A stretch of 6,063 nt of DNA from an uncultured Microbacterium sp. GTDB lineage: Bacteria > Actinomycetota > Actinomycetes > Actinomycetales > Microbacteriaceae. Position numbers and translations under genes: made by a program. Below are positions 1 to 5,043 of the stretch, in pieces (within the stretch, counting starts at the first letter, position 1; every line of letters starts with the position of its first letter). The stretch is from the NCBI GenBank assembly GCA_947647645.1, contig CANSLE010000156.1, positions 1 to 6,063 on the forward strand, given 5' to 3'. The notes under the pieces were generated by a model, which saw only the letters and a program-made list of their open reading frames with translations, was not told where the DNA came from and made no database searches.

Positions 1-151
1 TGAAGCCCACAGCCTGCAGTGCGGCGGCCAGGCCCGGCCACGGCGTCAGGTGATCGGCCACCTCCTCGAGGGGCGGAAGGGCGAGCACGAGGGCATCGGC
101 CTCGATCTCTCGCAGCGGGTCGGTCGTGTACGACAGCTCGGGAAACGCCAT
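1..151 (-). CDS. Probable leucyl aminopeptidase (M17 family), N-terminal fragment
   Basis: This minus-strand open frame is cut by the left window edge, leaving about 50 residues that begin MAFPELSYTTDPL. The visible part has a hydrophobic strand (ADALVLALPPLEE) followed by DHLTPWPGLAAAL. This resembles the regulatory N-terminal domain of M17 leucyl aminopeptidases, which release N-terminal residues from peptides in the cytosol using two metal ions. The catalytic domain lies outside the window, so no active-site residue can be checked, and the call rests on weak resemblance plus my recollection that an aminopeptidase often sits divergent to PAC2 in Microbacteriaceae. An alternative in-frame ATG lies three codons upstream (position 160). 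I prefer 151 because a TAGGAT -10 box is placed so that transcription would start about there, and because neither ATG has a properly spaced Shine-Dalgarno sequence: a GGAGGT lies only 1 nt before 151. An unrelated short-chain protein cannot be excluded. Confidence 0.5.
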   Translation of the reverse strand, partial: MAFPELSYTTDPLREIEADALVLALPPLEEVADHLTPWPGLAAALQAVGF

Positions 152-158
152 GACCTCC

Positions 159-164
159 ATCCTA
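159..164 (-). promoter_or_regulatory. Candidate -10 box (TAGGAT) for the leftward aminopeptidase gene
   Basis: Read on the minus strand, TAGGAT occupies 164 to 159 and fits the actinobacterial -10 pattern TANNNT. Counting from it, transcription would start at about 152 or 151, which is the A of the preferred ATG, giving a leaderless message. I see no clear -35 at 17-18 bp; the nearest TTGAC-like element (TCGACG, 190 to 185) is 20 bp away. This is inferred from spacing only. Confidence 0.3.
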
Positions 165-190
165 GGTTTGGCTCTCCCCGGGAGCGTCGA

Positions 191-220
191 CCGCGCCGTG
201 GCGCCGGCGCGGCGCCGCGG
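191..220. repeat. GC-rich nested inverted repeat between divergent genes
   Basis: GGCGCC at 200-205 and again at 211-216 can pair around a 5-nt loop. An outer pair, CCGCG (191-195) with CGCGG (216-220), surrounds them, although the two pairings share base 216. The element lies between the two divergent start codons. It could be an operator or a fortuitous product of the very high local GC content, and nothing in the sequence decides which. Confidence 0.25.
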
Positions 221-269
221 TCCGTGTTCGCTGTCAGCGGCACGCGGCGCCGTCGCGCGAGCGGGCTCG

Positions 270-275
270 TACAGT
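270..275 (+). promoter_or_regulatory. Candidate -10 box (TACAGT) giving a leaderless PAC2 mRNA
   Basis: TACAGT at 270-275 fits TANNNT. If its last base is -7, then +1 is exactly the A of the ATG at 282. No Shine-Dalgarno sequence precedes that ATG (the upstream bases are GTGGAACC), which is consistent with leaderless translation. No convincing -35 element is present at 17 bp, as is common for actinobacterial leaderless promoters. The spacing is seen directly; promoter function is inferred. Confidence 0.45.
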
Positions 276-281
276 GGAACC

Positions 282-1235
282 ATGCCCCTGAGCGGTCCCC
301 TGTACGAGCGCGTCGCATCAGCCCCGCCGGTTCCGACCGGTCTGCCGATGGTGATCGTGCTGACCGGCTTCACGGATGCCGGCGGTGCCGTGTCACAGAT
401 GGTCGAGATCTTCCGCGAGGACCTCGATCCCGCGCCGGTCGTCGCGTTCTCGGCCGACGTGCTCCTCGACTACCGGGCGCGTCGTCCGGCGATCACCTTC
501 GACGCCGACCACCTCACCGACTACCGTCCTCCGCGGCTGGAGATGTCGCTCGCGCACGATGCGATCGGGCAGCCGTTCGTTCTGCTCGCCGGCTACGAGC
601 CCGACTTCGCGTGGGAGGCCTTCGCCGAGACGGTGGTGGGCCTGGCGGAGGGACTGCAGGTGTCGTCGGTGACCTGGGTCCACGCCATCCCCATGCCGGT
701 GCCGCACACGCGGCCCATCGGGACGACGGTCAGCGGCACCCGTGGCGACCTGACTCAGGCGCACTCGGTGTGGCAGCCGCACACGCAGGTCCCGGCGACG
801 GTGGGCCATCTCCTCGAGCACCGGTTCGCGCAGAGCGGCGCCTCCGTGTCGGGCTTCGTCCTGCTCGTGCCGCACTACCTCGCCGACACCGACTACCCGG
901 CCGCGGCCCTGGCCGGCCTCGACAGCCTTTCGGTTGCGACCGGACTCGTCTTCAACGCGGATGCCGTCCGCGAGGAGAACAAGGAGTACGTGTCGAAGGT
1001 GGACGACCAGGTCGAGGGCAACGCGGAGCTGACCGCGATGCTGCACGCCCTCGAGGAGCGCTACGACGCCTACATGGCGGGCTCGAACCTGGGGCAGCCC
1101 ATCATCCACACCGGAGACCTGCCCAGCGCGGACGAGCTGGCGGCGGAGCTCGAGCGCTTCCTCGCCGACCGTCGTACCGACGATCCTCGCCGGGACGACG
1201 AGTGGCGCGGCGACGACCGGCGCGGCCGCCGCTGA
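282..1235 (+). CDS. PAC2-family (proteasome assembly chaperone-like) protein
   Basis: This 317-residue protein matches the actinobacterial PAC2 family in length and layout. It opens with a short leader and a hydrophobic strand, MVIVLTGFTDAGGAVSQ (about residues 23-39), the usual GF/W-x-DAG-type start of the PAC2 fold. Further strands follow at FVLLAGYEPDF (99-109), VTWVHAIPMPVPHTRP (130-145) and GFVLLVPHYL (191-200). Residues 230-262 (EENKEYVSKVDDQVEGNAEL and onward) look like a charged helical or coiled-coil segment, and the last 20 or so residues are an Arg/Asp-rich tail. Eukaryotic and archaeal PAC2 proteins help assemble the 20S proteasome; the bacterial role is unproven, and many Microbacteriaceae are thought to lack a proteasome. 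The open frame continues upstream to 126, but I chose ATG 282 because homology-like sequence begins there and a -10 box sits precisely 7 nt before it. The gene is cytosolic, with no signal peptide or membrane span. Confidence 0.85.
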   Translation: MPLSGPLYERVASAPPVPTGLPMVIVLTGFTDAGGAVSQMVEIFREDLDPAPVVAFSADVLLDYRARRPAITFDADHLTDYRPPRLEMSLAHDAIGQPFVLLAGYEPDFAWEAFAETVVGLAEGLQVSSVTWVHAIPMPVPHTRPIGTTVSGTRGDLTQAHSVWQPHTQVPATVGHLLEHRFAQSGASVSGFVLLVPHYLADTDYPAAALAGLDSLSVATGLVFNADAVREENKEYVSKVDDQVEGNAELTAMLHALEERYDAYMAGSNLGQPIIHTGDLPSADELAAELERFLADRRTDDPRRDDEWRGDDRRGRR

Positions 1236-1237
1236 GG

Positions 1238-1263
1238 GGAATGCGCGAGCCTCCGACGACGTT
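1238..1263 (+). promoter_or_regulatory. Candidate SigR/SigH-type (thiol-stress) promoter upstream of sigA
   Basis: GGAAT (1238-1242) is followed after exactly 18 bp by GTT (1261-1263). This is the consensus arrangement known for Streptomyces SigR, GGAAT-N18-GTT, with the closely related SigH pattern in mycobacteria and corynebacteria. It begins 3 bp after the PAC2 stop codon and faces sigA, so a transcript would start near 1270 with a leader of about 170 nt. In Streptomyces coelicolor the principal sigma gene hrdB has a SigR-dependent promoter, so the placement is biologically sensible. The match is seen directly; function is inferred, and a short pattern like this can occur by chance. Confidence 0.5.
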
Positions 1264-1344
1264 GTGGATGCTGTGGGAACCTGATCGACTGTTGCGCACG
1301 GTGGACCGGATGATGTATGCGACAATGGATCCCTGACCCGTTGT

Positions 1345-1371
1345 CGACCACAGGTCGTCTCCCCAGACGAC
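1345..1371 (+). promoter_or_regulatory. Two overlapping, mutually exclusive hairpins in the sigA leader
   Basis: Hairpin A is CGACC-ACA-GGTCG (1345-1357). Hairpin B is GTCGTCT-CCCC-AGACGAC (1354-1371), a perfect 7-bp stem with a 4-nt loop. They share 1354-1357, so only one can form at a time. They would be transcribed only from a promoter upstream of the TTGACA box, such as the candidate at 1238-1263. No U-run follows hairpin B, so a classical intrinsic terminator for PAC2 is not supported. An attenuation-like or operator role is possible but speculative. Confidence 0.3.
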
Positions 1372-1381
1372 GACCATGGAC

Positions 1382-1411
1382 TTGACAAGGGTCTTACTCC
1401 TGTCCGAAAAT
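1382..1411 (+). promoter_or_regulatory. Probable housekeeping promoter of sigA
   Basis: A perfect -35 hexamer, TTGACA, lies at 1382-1387. An 18-bp spacer leads to GAAAAT at 1406-1411, which matches four of six -10 consensus positions. Transcription would start near 1418, giving a leader of roughly 22 nt that contains the GAAAGG ribosome-binding site (1428-1433), six bases before the GTG start. The -35 is strong and the -10 weak, so the exact -10 is the uncertain part. This would make sigA autoregulated by its own product. Confidence 0.5.
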
Positions 1412-1439
1412 CCGGCGTCTCGTCGGTGAAAGGCAAGAC

Positions 1440-2768
1440 GTGACCTCAGGCACGAAGACCACCCGCTCCCGCAAGGTCGAGGAGGAGGACGGCACGGAGT
1501 CGGCCACGGAACAGGCGACGACCAAGCCTGCGGCGAAGAAGACTCCCGCCAAGGCGCCGGCGAAGGCCAAGGCCGCACCGAAGGCCGCTACGAAGAAGAA
1601 GTCCGACGCCGGCGACGATGAGGAGATCGACGACGACGTCGAGCTCGACGAGGCCGACATCGAGGAGACGACCGACGACGACACGGAGGACGCCCCGGCG
1701 GGCACCCCGGAGAAGAAGGCCGACGGCGACGACGACGAGGATGAAGAGGGCGCGACCAAGCCGGCGTTCTCCGAGCCGCTGCCGACCGGCGCCATCGTCA
1801 TCTCATCGAACGACGAGGACGACGTCCCCGTCTACTCGACCCAGATCACGGGCGCCACTGCCGACCCGGTGAAGGACTACCTGAAGCAGATCGGCAAGGT
1901 CCCGCTGCTGAACGCGGCCGAAGAGGTCGAGCTCGCGATGCGCATCGAGGCGGGCCTCTTCGCCGAAGAGAAGCTCTCCCACATGTCCGCCGCGGAGAAG
2001 TCGAGCCAGCTCGGTCTCGATCTGCAGTGGGTCGCTCGCGACGGCCAGCGTGCGAAGAGCCACCTGCTGGGCGCCAACCTGCGTCTGGTCGTCTCGCTCG
2101 CGAAGCGCTACACGGGTCGTGGCATGCAGTTCTTGGACCTGATCCAGGAGGGCAACCTCGGTCTGATCCGTGCGGTCGAGAAGTTCGACTACACGAAGGG
2201 CTTCAAGTTCTCGACCTACGCCACGTGGTGGATCCGCCAGGCGATCACGCGCGCCATGGCCGACCAGGCCCGCACGATCCGCATTCCCGTGCACATGGTC
2301 GAGGTCATCAACAAGCTCGCCCGCGTGCAACGGCAGATGCTGCAGGATCTCGGCCGCGAACCCACTCCTGAGGAACTGTCGCGCGAGCTGGACATGACAC
2401 CCGAGAAGGTCATCGAGGTGCAGAAGTACGGGCGCGAGCCGATCTCCCTGCACACGCCCCTCGGCGAGGACGGCGACAGCGAGTTCGGCGACCTCATCGA
2501 GGACACCGAGGCGGTCGTGCCGGCGGATGCCGTGGGCTTCACCATGCTGCAGCGCCAGCTCGAGTCGCTGCTGGACTCGCTGAGCGAGCGTGAGGCGGGC
2601 GTGATCCGCATGCGCTTCGGTCTCGGCGACGGCCAGCCCAAGACGCTCGACCAGATCGGCGACACGTTCGGCGTCACACGCGAGCGCATCCGCCAGATCG
2701 AGTCGAAGACGATGGCCAAGCTCCGCCACCCGTCACGGTCGCAGTCGCTGCGGGACTACCTCGAATGA
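1440..2768 (+). CDS. sigA: Primary (housekeeping) RNA polymerase sigma factor, SigA/HrdB/RpoD type
   Basis: This 442-residue group 1 sigma-70 factor directs RNA polymerase to housekeeping promoters. Residues 1-110 are low complexity: a Lys/Ala/Pro-rich basic stretch (about 28-54), then a long Asp/Glu-rich stretch (57-104). Region 1.2 follows at DPVKDYLKQIGKVPLLNAAE (142-161). Region 2 runs about 205-280, with the core-binding and -10 recognition/melting motif around GNLGLIRAVEKFDYTKGFKF (238-257) and STYATWWIRQAITRAM (258-273). Region 3 covers about 283-360. Region 4 covers about 370-432, with the -35-reading helix-turn-helix at TLDQIGDTFGVTRERIRQIE (402-421). The protein ends in SLRDYLE, typical of primary sigmas. 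The GTG start is supported by GAAAGG six bases upstream. At 442 residues it is shorter than mycobacterial SigA because the N-terminal extension is shorter, while the conserved core is complete. Its stop codon overlaps the next start (ATGA). Confidence 0.98.
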   Translation: MTSGTKTTRSRKVEEEDGTESATEQATTKPAAKKTPAKAPAKAKAAPKAATKKKSDAGDDEEIDDDVELDEADIEETTDDDTEDAPAGTPEKKADGDDDEDEEGATKPAFSEPLPTGAIVISSNDEDDVPVYSTQITGATADPVKDYLKQIGKVPLLNAAEEVELAMRIEAGLFAEEKLSHMSAAEKSSQLGLDLQWVARDGQRAKSHLLGANLRLVVSLAKRYTGRGMQFLDLIQEGNLGLIRAVEKFDYTKGFKFSTYATWWIRQAITRAMADQARTIRIPVHMVEVINKLARVQRQMLQDLGREPTPEELSRELDMTPEKVIEVQKYGREPISLHTPLGEDGDSEFGDLIEDTEAVVPADAVGFTMLQRQLESLLDSLSEREAGVIRMRFGLGDGQPKTLDQIGDTFGVTRERIRQIESKTMAKLRHPSRSQSLRDYLE

Positions 2769-3466
2769 ACGCGGACGTTCCCAACGACGGCAAGGCGCTC
2801 ACCGTCACCGTCGAGGGGACGACGTTCGCGCGGATCCCGATCCGCACGCGCGTCGTCATGCCCGGCGACGACCTGGACGCGATCATCTCGGAGTACGCCG
2901 CGGACGAGGTGATGGACGATGATCTCCTTTTCGTGACGGAGAAGATCGTCGCGATCACGCAGGGGCGTTCGTACACCCTCGATGAGATCCAGCCGCGGCC
3001 TCTTGCACGCTTTCTCTCCCGATACGTCACCAAGACCTCCTACGGCATCGGCCTCGGCATGCCCGAGACGATGGAGATGGCGCTTCGGGAGTGCGGGACA
3101 CCCCGCATCCTGTTCGCGGCGGCGGTGAGCGCCGTCACCAAGCTGTTCGGTCGACGGGGCGACTTCTACCGCATCGCGGGAGACAGGGCGCGCGCCATCG
3201 ACGGCCCCACCAACGGCACGATCCCGCCGTACGACCGTGCGGTCGTACTCGGGCCGACCAGGCCCGCAGAGGTCGCGATGGGTCTGAAGACGATGCTCGG
3301 CGGAAAGGTCGAGGTCGCCGTCGTGGACATCAACGACATCGGCGGGAACATCCTCGGCTCGACGCTCGACAAGGCGGGGGAGCGCCGCCTGGTGCGGATC
3401 CTCGCCGACAACCCGCTCGGTCAGGGCCGGGAGTCGACGCCCCTCGGCATCATCCGCACCGTCTGA
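2765..3466 (+). CDS. CofE-like protein (F420-0:L-glutamate ligase fold), divergent paralogue
   Basis: This 233-residue cytosolic protein is of the CofE/FbiB N-terminal-domain type, whose characterised members use GTP to add glutamate to coenzyme F420-0. The family resemblance lies in PGDDLDAIISEY (33-44), DDDLLFVTEKIVAITQGRSY (51-70, like the ligase VVAQKVVSKAEGR region) and VEVAVVDINDIGGNILGST (182-200). However, the CofE hallmark segments are replaced. DINDIGGNILG stands where ligases have a SDTFGRPWR-like motif, and FYRIAGDRARAIDGPTNG (134-151) stands where they have CANAGID-type sequence. From memory, a similar form (GLGMPETM, IDGPT, DNPLGQG) occurs in bacteria such as clostridia that do not make F420, so the real substrate is probably different and unknown. 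The ATG start overlaps the sigA stop by 4 bp (ATGA), indicating co-transcription and probable translational coupling. No other F420 gene is visible here. Confidence 0.8.
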   Translation: MNADVPNDGKALTVTVEGTTFARIPIRTRVVMPGDDLDAIISEYAADEVMDDDLLFVTEKIVAITQGRSYTLDEIQPRPLARFLSRYVTKTSYGIGLGMPETMEMALRECGTPRILFAAAVSAVTKLFGRRGDFYRIAGDRARAIDGPTNGTIPPYDRAVVLGPTRPAEVAMGLKTMLGGKVEVAVVDINDIGGNILGSTLDKAGERRLVRILADNPLGQGRESTPLGIIRTV

Positions 3467-3478
3467 GCACCACCGCGC

Positions 3479-3515
3479 AACGCCGGCGCCTCCGATCTCC
3501 CGGAGCGCCGGCGTT
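3479..3515. terminator. Hairpin terminator between convergent genes
   Basis: AACGCCGGCGCCTCCG (3479-3494) pairs with CGGAGCGCCGGCGTT (3501-3515) around the 6-nt loop ATCTCC, with a single bulged C. This gives about 15 base pairs, mostly G:C. It lies 12 bp after the CofE-like stop codon and about 20 bp from the end of the leftward ATP-grasp gene, so it can serve both. There is no long T-run on either side, as is usual for actinobacterial terminators. Confidence 0.75.
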
Positions 3516-3535
3516 CTCCGCGTCCGGGCGTGGGT

Positions 3536-4561
3536 TCAGAAGCCCATCGCGGCGCGGTATCGCGGCAGATGCCCGTGGCGGATGCCGGTCGCCGAGGGCT
3601 TGTTCTCGAAGACCCCGGCACCCCAGTTGCCCTCGACGAGAACCGGCCCGGTCGGGGTCACCACGATGTCCCAACCGACGTAACGCACCTCGGGGACGAC
3701 CAGCGCGACCTCGGTGATGAGGGCGCGGACCTCGTCCATCATCGGCAGCCGGTAGTCCGCGATGCGGTAGCCGGTGTCGGGATGCGTCTCGAAGAGGTGC
3801 CCGTCGGTCGAGTACCCCATGCCCATGGCGCGGCCGTCCTCGTGCAGCGCCGTGTAGAAGCCGCCGAACGATGCCTGGTCGCTCACCTGACCACGCCCGA
3901 ACTTCTGCGCCATGTTGATGATCTCGACCGTGCCGTCGTCTTTGACGAAGGTGGTCACCCGCGTGGTGTTGGCGGTGCCGGGGGCGATGGCCTCGAGGTC
4001 GGGGTGCTGGACGATGCGCTCTTCGATGAGCACCTCGCCCTTCGCGAGGAGTTCGCTGTGGAACGCCGCCCAGTCGGCGACGTCGGCCGCGTCGTAGCGG
4101 CGGACGCCCAGCCCGGACTTGCTCACCGGGACTTTGGCGATGAACACCGGATGCCGCTGCGCGAAGGCTCGCAGGTCCTCGGCGTTTCCCGCAGCCAGCT
4201 CCAGCCATTCACGGCCGAGGAACTGCTCGAAGTCACGGTTGAAGTCGACCTTGTGATGGAAGCGGTGCACCTGTGCGGGGTCGTCGTAGCGGTTCGACAG
4301 CTCCAGGGCGAGCGGGCTCGTGACCCAGGTCGCGCGCTCGGCGCGGGACAGGATCGCGAAGTCGAACTCCATGTAGTCGTTGAAGCCGACGCGGTGACGT
4401 GCGGCCGACCACAGCATGTCGACGAGCACGAACGGGTAGCTCTTGTCGTGGACGTCGGCGGTGAAGCGGGCACGCTCCGTCAGCGACCGCACGTTCAGGC
4501 CGCGTGCGCGCTCGAACAGCACCTCGATGCGGTGGAGCAGCGGAAGGCCTCGAGATGCCAT
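3536..4561 (-). CDS. ATP-grasp protein, sugar-transfer-associated type
   Basis: This 341-residue cytosolic protein has an ATP-grasp arrangement. A lysine-containing strand (VFIAKVPVSKSGLGVRRY, 139-156) carries the likely nucleotide-binding Lys143, followed by a glycine-rich loop. Next come EVLIEERIVQHP (176-187), the hinge region that usually contacts adenine; TTRVTTFV (199-206); and the metal-binding end YVGWDIVVTPTGPVLVEGN (294-312), where Asp298, Glu310 and Asn312 are the expected magnesium ligands. The layout resembles the sugar-transfer-associated ATP-grasp family, found near polysaccharide genes in other bacteria. Members ligate a carboxylate to an amine or similar group, but no substrate is known and no glycan genes are visible here. 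The start is secure: TCCTCC at 4569-4574 reads as GGAGGA on this strand, 7 nt before the ATG. It lies 71 bp downstream of the small zinc-protein gene, so the two may be co-transcribed. Confidence 0.85.
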   Translation of the reverse strand: MASRGLPLLHRIEVLFERARGLNVRSLTERARFTADVHDKSYPFVLVDMLWSAARHRVGFNDYMEFDFAILSRAERATWVTSPLALELSNRYDDPAQVHRFHHKVDFNRDFEQFLGREWLELAAGNAEDLRAFAQRHPVFIAKVPVSKSGLGVRRYDAADVADWAAFHSELLAKGEVLIEERIVQHPDLEAIAPGTANTTRVTTFVKDDGTVEIINMAQKFGRGQVSDQASFGGFYTALHEDGRAMGMGYSTDGHLFETHPDTGYRIADYRLPMMDEVRALITEVALVVPEVRYVGWDIVVTPTGPVLVEGNWGAGVFENKPSATGIRHGHLPRYRAAMGF

Positions 4562-4585
4562 GGCAGAGTCCTCCCAGGGACGAGC

Positions 4586-4609
4586 GGGAACAGGGTTCCC
4601 CTCAGTCTA
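4586..4609 (-). promoter_or_regulatory. Possible promoter and palindrome upstream of the ATP-grasp gene
   Basis: A TAGACT hexamer (4609 to 4604 on the minus strand) fits the actinobacterial -10 pattern, with no recognisable -35. Just downstream, GGGAAC-AGG-GTTCCC (4586-4600) is a perfect 6-bp inverted repeat with a 3-bp centre, located in what would be the 5' leader of the ATP-grasp gene. It could be an operator overlapping the transcription start or a small RNA hairpin. The evidence is weak, because the 71-bp gap could also be simple read-through from the upstream gene. Confidence 0.25.
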
Positions 4610-4632
4610 CGTGGGGGCGTCTACGCGGGTGC

Positions 4633-4851
4633 TCAGCGCGCGTCGGCGAGACGTGAGGTCTCGTCGTGCCACGAGGTGGCGACGGTGCGCAGCTTCTCCT
4701 CGTACTTGCGTCCGTGGTGTGCGCAGAACAGCAGCTCACTGCCGTTCACCTCGGCGGCGATGTAGGCCTGCGCGCCACACGAGTCGCAACGATCCGTCGC
4801 GGTCAGTCGGTACTCGAGGACATCGGGCTCTGCGGTGGTCGACATGCTCAT
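4633..4851 (-). CDS. Small DUF7455-type zinc-binding protein
   Basis: This 72-residue cytosolic protein has the actinobacterial DUF7455 signature: LTATDRCDSCGAQAYIAAEV (17-36), then GSELLFCAHHGRKYEEKL (37-54). Cys22, Cys25, Cys43 and one of His45/His46 form a plausible single zinc site. Its function is unknown; relatives are commonly found beside the primary sigma gene and parE, as here. The ATG at 4851 is chosen because AGGAGG lies 7 nt upstream; a second ATG at 4845 would shorten it by two residues. The same frame stays open far upstream, antisense to the topoisomerase gene, but that extension has no protein-like features. The CxxC pair could be redox sensitive, which would fit the thiol-stress promoter suggested for sigA, but this is speculation. 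Confidence 0.9.
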   Translation of the reverse strand: MSMSTTAEPDVLEYRLTATDRCDSCGAQAYIAAEVNGSELLFCAHHGRKYEEKLRTVATSWHDETSRLADAR

Positions 4852-4892
4852 TTCGGGTCCTCCTCGGTACAAGAGTTGCGGTGCGGTGTGAT

Positions 4893-4921
4893 GACATACA
4901 ACCATGCTGCGGTCCGTGCAA
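4893..4921 (-). promoter_or_regulatory. Candidate promoter for the DUF7455 gene
   Basis: On the minus strand, TTGCAC (4921 to 4916) and TATGTC (4898 to 4893) are separated by exactly 17 bp. Each matches three of six consensus bases, so the spacing is ideal but the boxes are imperfect. Transcription would begin near 4886, giving a leader of about 35 nt that contains the AGGAGG ribosome-binding site. Confidence 0.4.
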
Positions 4922-5029
4922 TGCCGCGATCCGGTCACATTTCGCTCTGCGCGTACCCGGCCCGGCGACGGGAATACGGCCGTTCGGGGCCGCCGTGTGT
5001 GTCGCGGCCGCGGTGTCGTCGGGGCTGGA

Positions 5030-5035
5030 TACGCT
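5030..5035 (+). promoter_or_regulatory. Candidate -10 box (TACGCT) next to the parE start
   Basis: TACGCT at 5030-5035 fits TANNNT and predicts a transcription start around 5041-5044, at or within 3 nt of the GTG start. A GAGG (5037-5040) lies only 3 nt before the GTG, too close for a good Shine-Dalgarno site and possibly outside the transcript. No -35 is evident; the 10-bp palindrome CGCGGCCGCG (5003-5012) occupies that region. The message may therefore be leaderless or nearly so. Confidence 0.4.
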
Positions 5036-5043
5036 TGAGGATT

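Noticed and set aside
1262..1270. DnaA box (TTGTGGATG)
   Set aside because: It is a single imperfect match with no cluster and no dnaA, dnaN or AT-rich unwinding region nearby.
1292..1321. Second sigma-70-type promoter upstream of sigA (TTGCGC, 18 bp, TATGCG)
   Set aside because: Both boxes are weak and the spacer is long. The TTGACA promoter and the GGAAT-N18-GTT match are better supported.
50..1336. Plus-strand open frame of 428 codons across the PAC2 gene
   Set aside because: It is a shadow frame of the PAC2 gene: Arg/Pro/Gly-rich translation with no family resemblance, while the overlapping frame gives a clear PAC2 protein.
393..1436. Minus-strand open frame of 347 codons antisense to PAC2
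   Set aside because: It is a high-GC antisense shadow with Arg/Val/His-rich composition and no recognisable domain; it also crosses the sigA promoter region.
1803..2729. Minus-strand open frame of 308 codons antisense to sigA
   Set aside because: It lies entirely opposite highly conserved sigma-factor codons, and its composition is what the complement of that gene gives.
4586..4600. LexA (SOS) box
   Set aside because: The GAAC and GTTC halves are present but are separated by 3 bases, not the 4 of the actinobacterial SOS box.
3530..4765. Plus-strand open frame of 411 codons opposite the ATP-grasp and DUF7455 genes
   Set aside because: The minus strand carries two convincing proteins with ribosome-binding sites; this frame has no motif and spans the gap between them.
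5003..5012. Palindrome CGCGGCCGCG as an operator for parE
   Set aside because: Self-complementary GC strings of this length are expected by chance in DNA this rich in G and C, and no second copy or known regulator motif supports it.
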